A model generated the notes under the pieces. That model was not told where the DNA came from, did not search any database, and saw only the letters and a program-made list of their open reading frames with translations. From Actinoplanes sp. NBRC 103695 (lineage in GTDB: Bacteria; Actinomycetota; Actinomycetes; Mycobacteriales; Micromonosporaceae): DNA of 64,000 nt. Of this stretch, positions 22,793 to 33,886 are shown piece by piece (the stretch's first letter is position 1; each line of letters opens with the position of its first letter). The position numbers and the translations under genes were made by a program. The stretch covers positions 29,403 through 93,402 of the forward strand of contig NZ_BSTL01000035.1 in NCBI RefSeq assembly GCF_030269485.1, in the 5' to 3' direction.

Positions 22793-23134
22793 CGTCCTCG
22801 CCGCTCATCCCCGCCCTGCTCCACCGAACCCCGCGTCGCGCTCCCCCAGCCCGCCGCGCCCTCGCCGCGCTTTTCCGGCTCGCCGCACCCCTCCCACTTT
22901 GCCGCACCCCGCACCGCGCTTTCGCCGCGCCCACTCCATTCCCGCGTTCGCGCCCTCCGCCTTGCCGCACGCTCCGGGATGGTCGGCGCCTCCTCGTCTG
23001 CTGCCATTTCGCACCTTTTGCCGCTTCCGGCCGAGCCGAACCAGGGTTATCCACAGGCATTGACCCGTGTCTCCGTCCGAGAAAAGCTTGGTTCTCGAAG
23101 GCAAACGTAGGCAAACGAAGGGTTTGATGCCGTC
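22793..23134. other. C-rich spacer with one DnaA-box-like word (342 bases)
   Basis: The plus strand is almost pure C/T/G (repeated CGCCGCGCC and CCCGC words) with no believable gene. TTATCCACA, a perfect DnaA-box sequence, lies at 23047-23055 but is alone. The last 35 bases hold the second GGCAAAC pair. Confidence 0.5.
23100..23116. promoter_or_regulatory. Second GGCAAAC direct-repeat pair
   Basis: GGCAAAC at 23100-23106 and 23110-23116, followed by GAAGGGTTT, lies 18 bases before the GTG/ATG region of the Rv3235-type gene. It repeats the site at 22511 in spacing and flank, so one regulator probably binds both. Confidence 0.6.
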
Positions 23135-24181
23135 ATGACGACCGTGGAGATCGCTCCGCACGGACCGCGACCCCCGATTCAGGTGCGGCCGCTGCCGAGT
23201 GTCGATCCGCCCTACGACGACGAGCTCGAACCCGGGGCCTGGGCAACGGCGAACCAGTTGGCCCTCGACTGGCCGACCCCGGGCCGCACGTGGCAACCAC
23301 CCCCAACCCCAGCTGCCGAACAGTTGGCACGTCAGGTCGCCTCAGCCCGCATGGCCGCGGGCACAGCCGGCGACGCGAAGCTGGCCGTCCGAGTGTTCGT
23401 GCAGATGTTCGTGGAGGTGCTCAACGGCTACCGCCCGGCCGGCCACCTGGCCAAACTCACCGTCCCGAAACAAGCCGCCAACGTCGTCTCCGAAGCGGTA
23501 GCAGGCACCGCCCGAGTAGCCGAGATCCGCAAGGGATCGGGCCCCGGCGGCCTACGCCAGCGCCGGCCACCCCCCACCTCCGGCAGACCCCACCAAGGCA
23601 GCACCGGCGCGCGGCCCGGCCCGAGCGCGCAACCGGCCGCTACGCCGCAAGTGCCGGGGCCGCAAGTGCCGGGGCCGCAAGTGCCGGGGCCGCAAGTGCC
23701 GGGGCCGCAAGTGCCGGGGCCGCAAGTGCCGGGGCCGCAAGTGCCGGGGCCGCAAGTGCCGGGGCCGCAAGTGCCGGGGCCGCGAGCCGGCGGCGCACCA
23801 CGAGTGCCAGGGCAGCGGGCCGGCGGCACTCCTCCCGCCCACTCGGTGCCGCAAGGTCGCGGCGCGGGGCAAGGCGAGGGGCGAGGCGAGGGGCGAGGCG
23901 AGGGGCGAGGCGGGTTCGTGCAGCGGGGTGGTTGCACGCAGCCTGCCGACGGCACCTCCAAGGGCCCGGTCGCTCACCGATCCGGCCGGGGTGAGGCCTC
24001 GCTCCGGCAGTTTCCGCGGCGGGGTGCGGTGGACGTGATGAAGTTCCACTTCTGCGAGCCGCGCCCAGGCGCCGTCGAGTCGACGATCCTCCTGCTCACC
24101 GGCGAGCGCACCTGGGCCATGGCGCTGCGCATGGAGTTGCAGGGCCGGAGATGGATGGCCGCCGCCATGCGACTGCTCTGA
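23135..24181 (+). CDS. Rv3235-family (DUF6459-like) protein with a PQVPG repeat insert
   Basis: 348 aa from ATG at 23135. The conserved parts are an N-terminal block (LARQVASARMAAGTAG, LAVRVFVQMFVEVLNGYRPA, HLAKLTVPKQAANVV) and a C-terminal block (DVMKFHFCEPRPGAVEST, TWAMALRMELQGRRWMAAA), as in the mycobacterial Rv3235 family of unknown function. Between them lies about 150 residues of low complexity: nine perfect PQVPG units coded by 15-bp DNA repeats (23645-23779), then Gly/Arg/Glu repeats (GEGRGEGRG). The insert is probably variable in length. The gene faces secA, as in other actinobacteria where it neighbours secA. Confidence 0.8.
   Translation: MTTVEIAPHGPRPPIQVRPLPSVDPPYDDELEPGAWATANQLALDWPTPGRTWQPPPTPAAEQLARQVASARMAAGTAGDAKLAVRVFVQMFVEVLNGYRPAGHLAKLTVPKQAANVVSEAVAGTARVAEIRKGSGPGGLRQRRPPPTSGRPHQGSTGARPGPSAQPAATPQVPGPQVPGPQVPGPQVPGPQVPGPQVPGPQVPGPQVPGPQVPGPRAGGAPRVPGQRAGGTPPAHSVPQGRGAGQGEGRGEGRGEGRGGFVQRGGCTQPADGTSKGPVAHRSGRGEASLRQFPRRGAVDVMKFHFCEPRPGAVESTILLLTGERTWAMALRMELQGRRWMAAAMRLL
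23645..23779. repeat. Nine 15-bp tandem repeats inside the Rv3235-type gene
   Basis: CCGCAAGTGCCGGGG is repeated nine times without change, coding PQVPG. Perfect identity at the DNA level implies recent slippage expansion. A second, 12-bp array (GGGGCGAGGCGA words) follows at about 23876-23910. Confidence 0.95.
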
Positions 24182-24241
24182 CAGCCCACCGCAGGGTGGC
24201 CGCGTGGCCACCGGGCGGCGGCGACGAAGCCGAGCTGCGCG

Positions 24242-24520
24242 ACTGCTCTGACCAACCCCCAGGGCTGCCGGCTCTGACAACCCCAGGGGGCCAGCCACAC
24301 GCCTCTGACCAACCCCCAGGACGGCCAGCGACACGCCGCTCTCTGACCGACTCTCGGGGCGGCCGCGCCACACGGCTGCTCTGACCGACTCTCGGGGCGG
24401 CCGCGCCACACGGCTGCTCTGACCGACTCCCGGGGCGGCCGCGCCACACGGCTGCTCTGACCGACTCTCGGGGCCGCCGCCACGGGCGGCCGCTCTGACC
24501 GACCCCCGGGGCGGCCGCCG
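24242..24520. repeat. 34-38-bp tandem repeats between convergent genes
   Basis: Units of the form CTGCTCTGACCGACTCTCGG followed by GGCGGCCGCGCCACACGG recur about seven times. Three (24376-24413, 24414-24451, 24452-24489) are nearly identical, and those at the ends are degenerate. No spacers differ between units, so this is a minisatellite-like array and not CRISPR. It lies after the stop of the Rv3235-type gene. Confidence 0.85.
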
Positions 24521-25018
24521 TGCACAGGGGCGGCGGACGTCCTGGGCCACACGACCGCCCGGCGCAGCACGTGCCCGTGGGCTGCGGCGGTGCGGGGTGT
24601 CGGGTGGCCCGTAGCGGTTCTTTACGGCGAGGGGACCGCCGGGCCGGCGCGCGCGAGGATGCAGGCCGCACCGCGCGACACCGACGCCGCAAGGCAGCAG
24701 CGCCCGGCCGATACCGGCCGGGCGCTGCTGTCACTCATGCGAACGGCCCGCCCGGAACAAGACCGGACGGGCCGCGTGGAGCAAGAACCAGACGCGCGGC
24801 CGGAGCAAAGCCGGACCCGCACCCGAGGGCAGCCCCCTGGTGCACCTGTTCCGGGGTCACGACCCGACGCGCGCCTCAACCAAGGCCGCGGACACCCGCT
24901 TCAAGGCCGAGACAGGCGCCCCAAGCAAGCCAGAACACGCGCCCAAGCAAGGCCCCCGGACACGCGCCCCGCGCGAGGCCCAGGCACGCGGCCCCGCGCA
25001 AGACCCGGACGCGCCTCA
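24521..25018. other. Low-complexity spacer between convergent genes
   Basis: Apart from two hairpins (24695-24730 and about 24743-24773) the sequence is a run of Arg/Pro/Ala-type codons in several frames (for example RTRAQARPPDTRPARG) with no conserved motif. I do not call a gene here. Confidence 0.5.
24695..24730. terminator. Strong bidirectional hairpin between Rv3235-type gene and secA
   Basis: CAGCAGCGCCCGGCCG (24695-24710) and CGGCCGGGCGCTGCTG (24715-24730) form a perfect 16-bp stem with loop ATAC. A second stem of about 12 bp (CGGCCCGCCCGG/CCGGACGGGCCG) follows at 24743-24773. Position between convergent genes suits a terminator for either strand. Confidence 0.75.
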
Positions 25019-25175
25019 AACGACGTTTGGACCGACCGCCCGGGAAGGCCCGCCGGAGCGGGAGCCGCCCGGGCGGGCAGCGTCGGCGTCTGTCAGGCGG
25101 GAACGACGTTTGGACCCACCGCCCGGGAAGACCCGCCGGAGCGGGAGCCGCCCGGGCGGGCAGCGTCGGCGTCTG

Positions 25176-25184
<9 letters not shown>
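25019..25184. repeat. 83-bp tandem duplication covering the secA stop codon
   Basis: Two copies (25019-25101 and 25102-25184) differ at only a few bases. The second contains the TGA of secA (25178-25176). Each copy includes a GC-rich inverted repeat (CCCGCC...GGGCGGG) that may act as the secA terminator, so the terminator has been doubled. Confidence 0.85.
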
Positions 25185-28076
<2,892 letters not shown>

Positions 28077-28219
28077 GGGTCAGCGCTCCCCTAAACAGTC
28101 TGCCGAACCATGGTAGGCGTCTCATGGTGCCAGGCGTGAGCCGAGCCCCTTGTTAACCGCGCAAATGGCACCAAACGACACTGGCAGTTCGCTGAGAGCG
28201 GAGCGGGCATGATGGCCGC

Positions 28220-29305
28220 GTGGATTCCTTGGAGATCCCGGCCGGCGATCTGCTGCTGCGCTCGTGGCGCCCGGCGGACGCCGCCGACGTGCATCGTGCC
28301 TGCCAGGACCCGGTGCTGGCGCACTGGTCCCGGTTGCACCGGCCGTTCCCGCGGGCTGACGCCGAGAAGTTCGTGGCCGACATGATCGATTTGAACGGGC
28401 GGGACCGGGCGGTCGCCGTCGCCGTGGTGAACGCCACCGACGGCGCGTTTCTCGGGAGTGTCGACCTCCGTGGGCTGGATCTCGAACGTGGCGTCGCCGA
28501 GCTCGGTTACTGGTCGGCACCGTGGGCGCGCGGCCGGCGAGTCTCCGAGCATGCCTCGCGAGCGCTGCTGACCTGGGGTTTCGGGCATCTGGGGCTGGCC
28601 CGGGTGGATTGGCGGGCGACCGTCGGCAACCACGCGTCCCGGCTGGTCGGGCTGCGGCTGGGCTTCGCCATGATCGGGATACGTCCCGGGCGCGTCGAGG
28701 AGTGGATCGCTGCGCTCGTACCCTCGGAACTCACCGGGGCCGGGCACGAACCGGACCCGGCGGTGCGCCGCCAAGCGAGGATCTTCGGCGCGGAGCAGCC
28801 GACCCTGGACGCCGGGCCGGTGCGGCTGCGTCCCCCGGCGGAGCGGGACCGGGCGGCGATCGACGTGGCCTACGCCGACGCGGGCAGCAGGCGGTGGTAC
28901 GGCGCCGGTCAGCCGGTGGACGACGCGCCGCTGGAGTGGGCGCGCGGACGTGAGGCGATCTTCGCGGTGACGGATCGTGACGACGCCTGGGTGGGCACCG
29001 CCGATCTCCGCGTGGACGGCAAGGACCCGGCGATCGGCGAGGTGGGATTTCTGGTCGCGCCGCGGGCCAGGCGCCAGGGGTACGCCTCGGCCGCGCTCCG
29101 TGAGCTCGCCCGGTGGGGCTTCGCCGAGCTGGGGCTGGTGCGCGTCCAGTGGCGCGCGGAGGTCGGCAACGAGGGATCCCGGCGGGTCGCGGAGCAGGCG
29201 GGCTTCACCGTGGAAGGCTTGCTGAGGCAGTCGCTCGCCGAGGACGGCCGCCGTTATGACTGCTGGGTGGGTTCGATGCTGAGCACAGACAAGGCGGCCG
29301 CGTGA
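28220..29305 (+). CDS. Tandem double-GNAT N-acetyltransferase
   Basis: 361 aa from GTG at 28220. Two RimJ-like GNAT domains lie in one chain. Domain 1 has LLLRSWRPADAADVH and VAELGYWSAPWARGRRVSEHA (acetyl-CoA loop R-G-R-x-x). Domain 2, from about residue 195, has VRLRPPAERDRAAID and IGEVGFLVAPRARRQGYASAAL (R-x-x-G-x-A). The second loop is closer to the consensus; the first may be degenerate. The substrate is probably a protein N-terminus, aminoglycoside or small amine. The stop overlaps the next gene's start (GTGA). Confidence 0.85.
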   Translation: MDSLEIPAGDLLLRSWRPADAADVHRACQDPVLAHWSRLHRPFPRADAEKFVADMIDLNGRDRAVAVAVVNATDGAFLGSVDLRGLDLERGVAELGYWSAPWARGRRVSEHASRALLTWGFGHLGLARVDWRATVGNHASRLVGLRLGFAMIGIRPGRVEEWIAALVPSELTGAGHEPDPAVRRQARIFGAEQPTLDAGPVRLRPPAERDRAAIDVAYADAGSRRWYGAGQPVDDAPLEWARGREAIFAVTDRDDAWVGTADLRVDGKDPAIGEVGFLVAPRARRQGYASAALRELARWGFAELGLVRVQWRAEVGNEGSRRVAEQAGFTVEGLLRQSLAEDGRRYDCWVGSMLSTDKAAA

Positions 29306-30414
29306 GCGTTCCGGAGATCAACGGCAGTGAGATCAACGGCACGGGGGTACGCCTCCGTCCGCTCGCCGAGGCCGAGCTCGCCGAGCTGGCCGGCCTGGCG
29401 GACGGCCCGTTCCCGCCACCGGCCGACCGGGCCGGCGCGGCGGCGTTCAAGGAGGCCGCGCCGGGCATGTTCGGCGCCGGCGGCGGACTGTGGGCGATCG
29501 CCGACCCGGCCACCGACCGGCTCCTGGGCAGCATCGCGCTGGATCACCCGGACCGGGGACGCGGGCAGGCCGAGACGGGCTTCTGGGTGCTGCCGGAGGC
29601 CCGCCGCAGGGGTGTCGCCACCGCCGCGCTGATCGCGCTGAGCGGCTGGGCGTTCGACGAGGGCGGCTGGGCTCGGCTGGAGCTGATCACCCGGTGGGAC
29701 AACTCGGTGGCGCAGCGGGTCGCGATCGCGGCCGGCTACCAGCGCGAGGGCGTACGCCGCGCCGCTCTCCCCGACGGCGACGAGCGGGTGGACGCGGTCG
29801 TCTGGACCAGGCTGGCCGGCGACCCGCCCGGTGCCACGCCGCGGTTGCTGCCGGACCTCCCGGGCGGCGAACTGACCGACGGCGTGGTGACGCTGCGTTC
29901 ACTCGGCCCGGCGGACTACGACTTCTACGCGGCCCTGCACAACGTGCGCGACGTGATCGAGACGAGCGTGCCACCGGTGGCGCCGTCGGCCGCCGCGATG
30001 CGGCACCGATGCGACTCGGCGGAGGCCCACTGGCTCGCCGGCATCCGCGCCGACCTGGTCATCGTCGACGCCGCGACGGGCACGCCGACGGGTGGGATCG
30101 GCCTGTTCTACATGGAGCCGCCGACCGGCCAGGCGATGATCGGTTACAGCCAGCTGCCCGAGTGGCGAGGCCGTGGCTACACGACCCGGGCGGCCAAGCT
30201 GCTCTCACTGTGGGTGTTCGCGGAGACCGGCATCGCCCGCCTGATCGCGGGGACCCTGCCGACCAATCTGGGTTCCCAGCGGGTGCTGGAGCGGGCCGGT
30301 TTCCACCGGGAGGCCTTCATGCGTTCCCGGCTGCCCAACGCCGACGGCACCCGCCAGGACGACCTCCAGTACGTCCTCCTTCCCGAGGACGTACTGAAAG
30401 AGGTGGGGATTTAG
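29302..30414 (+). CDS. Second tandem double-GNAT N-acetyltransferase
   Basis: 370 aa from GTG at 29302, coupled to the previous gene. Domain 1 has VRLRPLAEAELAELAGL and ETGFWVLPEARRRGVATAAL. Domain 2, from about residue 190, has VTLRSLGPADYDFYAALHN and MIGYSQLPEWRGRGYTTRAA with intact R-G-x-G-x. Together with the upstream gene this gives four GNAT domains in a row, probably from duplication. Function unknown. A 77-base hairpin follows and separates the gene from convergent hpf. Confidence 0.85.
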   Translation: MSVPEINGSEINGTGVRLRPLAEAELAELAGLADGPFPPPADRAGAAAFKEAAPGMFGAGGGLWAIADPATDRLLGSIALDHPDRGRGQAETGFWVLPEARRRGVATAALIALSGWAFDEGGWARLELITRWDNSVAQRVAIAAGYQREGVRRAALPDGDERVDAVVWTRLAGDPPGATPRLLPDLPGGELTDGVVTLRSLGPADYDFYAALHNVRDVIETSVPPVAPSAAAMRHRCDSAEAHWLAGIRADLVIVDAATGTPTGGIGLFYMEPPTGQAMIGYSQLPEWRGRGYTTRAAKLLSLWVFAETGIARLIAGTLPTNLGSQRVLERAGFHREAFMRSRLPNADGTRQDDLQYVLLPEDVLKEVGI

Positions 30415-30416
30415 CC

Positions 30417-30493
30417 GCCGGTGCGATGGCCCGCGGTTTTCCGCCGTCCGCCGGGTTTGCGGACGACGGAAAACCGCGAGTCATCGCACCGGC
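30417..30493. terminator. 77-base hairpin between convergent genes (family with 48434)
   Basis: An outer 12-bp stem (GCCGGTGCGATG/CATCGCACCGGC) and an inner 19-bp stem (30433-30451 with 30459-30477, one G-U position) enclose GGGTTT. The core GCGGTTTTCCG...CGGAAAACCGC recurs in the hairpin at 48434-48502. It probably terminates transcription from both sides. Confidence 0.8.
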
Positions 30494-30539
30494 TACAAGG
30501 CGAAATCCGCGGAGCGAAGCGGAGCCGGTCAGCTCAGCG

Positions 30540-31163
30540 TCAGCCGGTCTGTTCCAGGGAGAGGATGCCGTAGTCGTAGCCGCGGCGCCGGTAGACGACG
30601 CTGGGCCGGCCGCTCTCCTTGTCGTGGAACAGGTAGAAGTCGTGGCCGACAAGCTCCATCTGGAAGAGGGCGTCGTCCACCGTCATGGGGTCCGCGGGGT
30701 GTTCCTTCTCGCGGACGATGCGCCACGGCTGTGCGTCGTCGTGTTCCGCGAGCGCGGCGGGAACCTGCTCCGCTTCTTGGGCGGGCGGTTCGAAGTCGGG
30801 CAGATCGGTCGGCAGCCCAGCGGTGGCCTCTGCCACCGACACTGGGGCGTGGCGCCCGCGGTGGACGCGCCTGCGATCGGCGGCGCGGCGCAGCCGGGCG
30901 TCCAGCTTGCTGATGGCGGCGTCCAGGGCGGAGTAGAAATCCTTGGCGCAGGCCTCGGCGCGAACCACGGGGCCCCTGGTGGCAACCGTGATCTCGACGC
31001 GCTGGCACTTGTCGGCCTGCCGCGGGTTGCGTTCGTGGAAGAGCTCCACGTCGGCTCTGATCAGCTTCTGGTCGTACCGCTCGACTTTGCTCAGCTTGTC
31101 GGCGACATGTTCCCGGTAATGCTCGGGAACCTCTACGTTGCGGCCCTTGACGACAATGTCCAC
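30540..31163 (-). CDS. hpf: Ribosome hibernation promoting factor, long form
   Basis: 207 aa from GTG at 31163, preceded by GGGGGAGG. The N-terminal domain (DIVVKGRNVEVPEHYREHVA, then DVELFHERNPRQADKCQRVE, ending DAAISKLDARLRRAADRRR) binds the 30S subunit. After a Pro/Ala linker the C-terminal dimerisation domain (VREKEHPADPMTVDDALFQM, HDFYLFHDKESGRPSVVYRR) ends the protein. The long form makes 100S ribosomes in stationary phase or stress. It sits between comF and secA as in most actinobacteria. Confidence 0.97.
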   Translation of the reverse strand: MDIVVKGRNVEVPEHYREHVADKLSKVERYDQKLIRADVELFHERNPRQADKCQRVEITVATRGPVVRAEACAKDFYSALDAAISKLDARLRRAADRRRVHRGRHAPVSVAEATAGLPTDLPDFEPPAQEAEQVPAALAEHDDAQPWRIVREKEHPADPMTVDDALFQMELVGHDFYLFHDKESGRPSVVYRRRGYDYGILSLEQTG

Positions 31164-31283
31164 TCGTGACCTCCCCCAACGTTGGTGCAGAGACGCGACT
31201 GCGGAAGAACCTCGTTCCGGGTGGCGGGTAGGAACTCGTGCCTACCCTCGTCATCAAGACGCTAACCTGCCGACGCTCCCGCG

Positions 31284-32072
31284 TCACCCCTCGTTGGGAG
31301 AACCACCCGCATGGCGAGAGTGTCCGGGCACCCGACGGGACGCCCGGCCGGCGGGCGGCTGCGGCACTGTCTTCCGCAGCCGGGTGGCGGCAATGACCGC
31401 GGCGCCTGCGACCTGCATGTTCGCCTCCTCAAGCCGGCTCGCCGCTGAGGCGAGCGTGGCCCCGGTGGTGACGATGTCATCCACCACCACCAGCGTGCTC
31501 CTCATCGTGTTCCGGCGGGCCGGAACACCGATTCGGCTTTGCCGGATTCGCAGCGAATTCTCAGCCGCAACCCGCCGTGCGGATGCGTCCAGTGACGCGG
31601 AGTCCGGACGGGCTTCCGCGCGCAATGGTTGCGCGACCGAAGCCTCCCAGCCCGCTGCGCGGAGACGACGGACAGCGTGGGTGGCCAGTCGCGCCATGTG
31701 GTCACCGAAACGCTCACGCCGCGCTGCGGCGGTGGACGGCACGGGCACGAGGAGCAACGGCCGGCCGCGCTCCGGGGCGATCTCGGCCACCGCGCCGGCC
31801 AGCACGGCGCCCAGCGGACGCGCCAGGCCGTGCCGGCCGCGTTCCTTGTACGCCAGCAACATCCCGCGCACCGCGCCACCGTAGGCACCGGCCGTCACGC
31901 AGTACGGCATCCCGGGCGGCGGCGGGACCGGCGCCGTCGCATAAGGCCGCAGCCCCTCCACCTCTGCCACGCACGTCGCACACACCCCGTGACGCAACGG
32001 CACCCGTTGCGCGTCACACCCTGCACACGAACCCGGCAGGACCAGGTCGGCAAGCTCGCGCAGCAGGCTCAA
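31284..32072 (-). CDS. ComF family phosphoribosyltransferase-like protein
   Basis: 262 aa if it starts at the TTG at 32072, overlapping the lpqB stop (TTGA). The frame is open upstream inside lpqB, so the start is a choice. An N-terminal zinc ribbon (CAGCDAQRVPLRHGVCATC) precedes a phosphoribosyltransferase fold (AYGGAVRGMLLAYKERGRHG) with PRPP loop VVVDDIVTTGATLASAASRL. ComF proteins are linked to DNA uptake in Firmicutes and have an unclear role in actinobacteria. The C-terminal 45 residues are basic and unconserved. Confidence 0.88.
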   Translation of the reverse strand: MSLLRELADLVLPGSCAGCDAQRVPLRHGVCATCVAEVEGLRPYATAPVPPPPGMPYCVTAGAYGGAVRGMLLAYKERGRHGLARPLGAVLAGAVAEIAPERGRPLLLVPVPSTAAARRERFGDHMARLATHAVRRLRAAGWEASVAQPLRAEARPDSASLDASARRVAAENSLRIRQSRIGVPARRNTMRSTLVVVDDIVTTGATLASAASRLEEANMQVAGAAVIAATRLRKTVPQPPAGRASRRVPGHSRHAGGSPNEG

Positions 32073-33886
32073 TTGAGGAAGAACGGCGAGGTCGGCAGCT
32101 TGTCCTTCGGCGGGTTCGCGATCTTCTCGGCGAGGTCGTCGACCGCCATCCGGGCCGTCTTCTGCTCGTCGTACGCGGCGCTGCCGATCATGTAGGCGAC
32201 CGCGCCGGAGTTCTCGTCGCTGCGGGCCGCGTTGGCCGGCCGCGAGGTCAGGTTGGTCACCGGGTTGGAGCCGAGGTCGTCCTGGCGGTAGCTGTACTCG
32301 GAGCCGTCGATCGGGACGTCCATGATCGCGTACCGGTCGGCGTCGGGCTTGAGACCGGACAGCGTGAGCCACTCCTGGCTGCTCCAGGTGACCGCGGTCA
32401 GGTTTCGCAGCTCGGTACGGATGGCGCGCGGCGTGATCACCTGGAGGACGCCGTCGCCCAGGCCGAGCCCGGCCACGTAGAGCCGGCCCCCGGCGATCAG
32501 CGCGATCCGGTGCGCGTCGGGTGCGACGGCCACCGCGGTGACCGCGGCGAGCGGGCCGTCCGGCCACTGCACGGCGGTGAGGCCGGGCCGGCGCGAGGAG
32601 AAGCCGCCCGCCGGGAAGCTGAAGAGTTTGCCGCCCATCGTGATCAGCCCGTTGGTCCCCGGATCGGTGCCGTTCGGGGACCTGGCCCAGACCGGGCGCC
32701 CGGGCGTGCCGGAGAGTCTGGCCCGGGTCAGCGTCACCTGATCGCCGGTGCCGGCCGCGCCGACCTTGAGCGACTGCTTGCCGTCCCGCTCGCTGACCAC
32801 CAGCGCCGCATAGGAGCGGCTGCCGGAGACCACCAGCGCGGCCGACACGATGCCACGGTTGTCCTGCGGGCGGATGATCGGCACCGGCTCACCCGAGCGG
32901 TACGACTGCGCCAGCCGCACGATCTGCCCGTTGTAGACGGCGAAGCGTTCCGGCTCGGTCTGCTGGTACGCCGGGTTGACGTTGAGGTAGTCGCTGTCGG
33001 TGTAGGTGTACGTCTGGTGCTCGATGGAGAGCGCCAGCGTGGCCGCCGGCATCGGGCGCAGCGACCAGCGCAACTGCTGCTGGAGCCGTTGCAGCGCACC
33101 GGGCTGGTCGTCCTGCGGCAGCACCTGGCCGGGCAGGCTGATCTGGAGCGTCTGGTTGGTGACGGCCGGCACGTTGCCGATCGGCTTAGTGTCGTCCGGC
33201 AGCGCCTCGACGAGGCTGGCGATCGAGGGTTGCGGCCCGCTGGTCAGCCAGTCGATGACCTCGGTCGGGCGCGCCGACTCGGGCACGCTGGTCGGCATGT
33301 AGCGCACGTCGGGCACCAGGCCGGAGCGCTCCTGGTTCCAGAAGTAGATCGTCTGCCGCTTGTAGTAACGCTTCAGGGCGGTGTCGCTGAGCAGCAGGGC
33401 CGGCGCGAGTTCGCGGACGAAGATGCCGGACTGCCCGTTCACCGCCCCGATGTTGAACCTGGCGGTCTGCTCCTCCGGTTTGTTGACCGGCTCCAGGATG
33501 CCCTTGGCCTTCAGGACGCCGATCTCCCGGTACTTGATCGTGACGTTCGGGTCGTCCGGGTTGGCCAGCGGCTGGCCGATCACCCGGATCACCTTGATCC
33601 CGTCCGGCGGGCGGAACGTGGCCTGCGCCTGCGAGCTGAGGAACTCCTTGACCCGGTCGACCGCGCTCTTCTGCTCACCGGCCGCGGCGGCCAGGTAGTT
33701 GGTCACGAAGTCCTTGACGACGCTGGTGTCCTCGCGTCGCACCCGCTCCGCGCCCTGCGCGTTGACGTTGATCTCGCCGCCGGCCGGGCCCGGTTGCAGG
33801 GGGCGGACCTCGGTGTCGTCCGGGATGCCGCAGCCGCCGGCGAGCAGCGTGCCGGCCAGAACAGCGGCGAGAAGCCCTCGCTTCAC
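32069..33886 (-). CDS. lpqB: Lipoprotein LpqB
   Basis: 605 aa. The signal peptide has lipobox LLAGGC at residues 14-19 (MKRGLLAAVLAGTLLAGGCG). A GerMN-like domain (ATFRPPDGIKVIRVIGQPL region) lies in the first half, and a beta-propeller-like C-terminal half (SGSRSYAALVVSERDGKQSL; LTAVTWSSQEWLTLSGL) follows. LpqB binds the extracytoplasmic part of MtrB and tunes MtrAB signalling. Start overlaps the mtrB stop by four bases (ATGA), so it is co-expressed. Confidence 0.96.
   Translation of the reverse strand: MKRGLLAAVLAGTLLAGGCGIPDDTEVRPLQPGPAGGEINVNAQGAERVRREDTSVVKDFVTNYLAAAAGEQKSAVDRVKEFLSSQAQATFRPPDGIKVIRVIGQPLANPDDPNVTIKYREIGVLKAKGILEPVNKPEEQTARFNIGAVNGQSGIFVRELAPALLLSDTALKRYYKRQTIYFWNQERSGLVPDVRYMPTSVPESARPTEVIDWLTSGPQPSIASLVEALPDDTKPIGNVPAVTNQTLQISLPGQVLPQDDQPGALQRLQQQLRWSLRPMPAATLALSIEHQTYTYTDSDYLNVNPAYQQTEPERFAVYNGQIVRLAQSYRSGEPVPIIRPQDNRGIVSAALVVSGSRSYAALVVSERDGKQSLKVGAAGTGDQVTLTRARLSGTPGRPVWARSPNGTDPGTNGLITMGGKLFSFPAGGFSSRRPGLTAVQWPDGPLAAVTAVAVAPDAHRIALIAGGRLYVAGLGLGDGVLQVITPRAIRTELRNLTAVTWSSQEWLTLSGLKPDADRYAIMDVPIDGSEYSYRQDDLGSNPVTNLTSRPANAARSDENSGAVAYMIGSAAYDEQKTARMAVDDLAEKIANPPKDKLPTSPFFLN

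Noticed and set aside
23047..23055. Perfect DnaA box TTATCCACA as a hint of an origin
   Set aside because: It is a single box with no AT-rich unwinding region and no dnaA or dnaN nearby.
24242..24520. Direct repeats that could suggest a CRISPR array
   Set aside because: Units abut with no unique spacers, and no cas gene is present; it is a minisatellite-like array.
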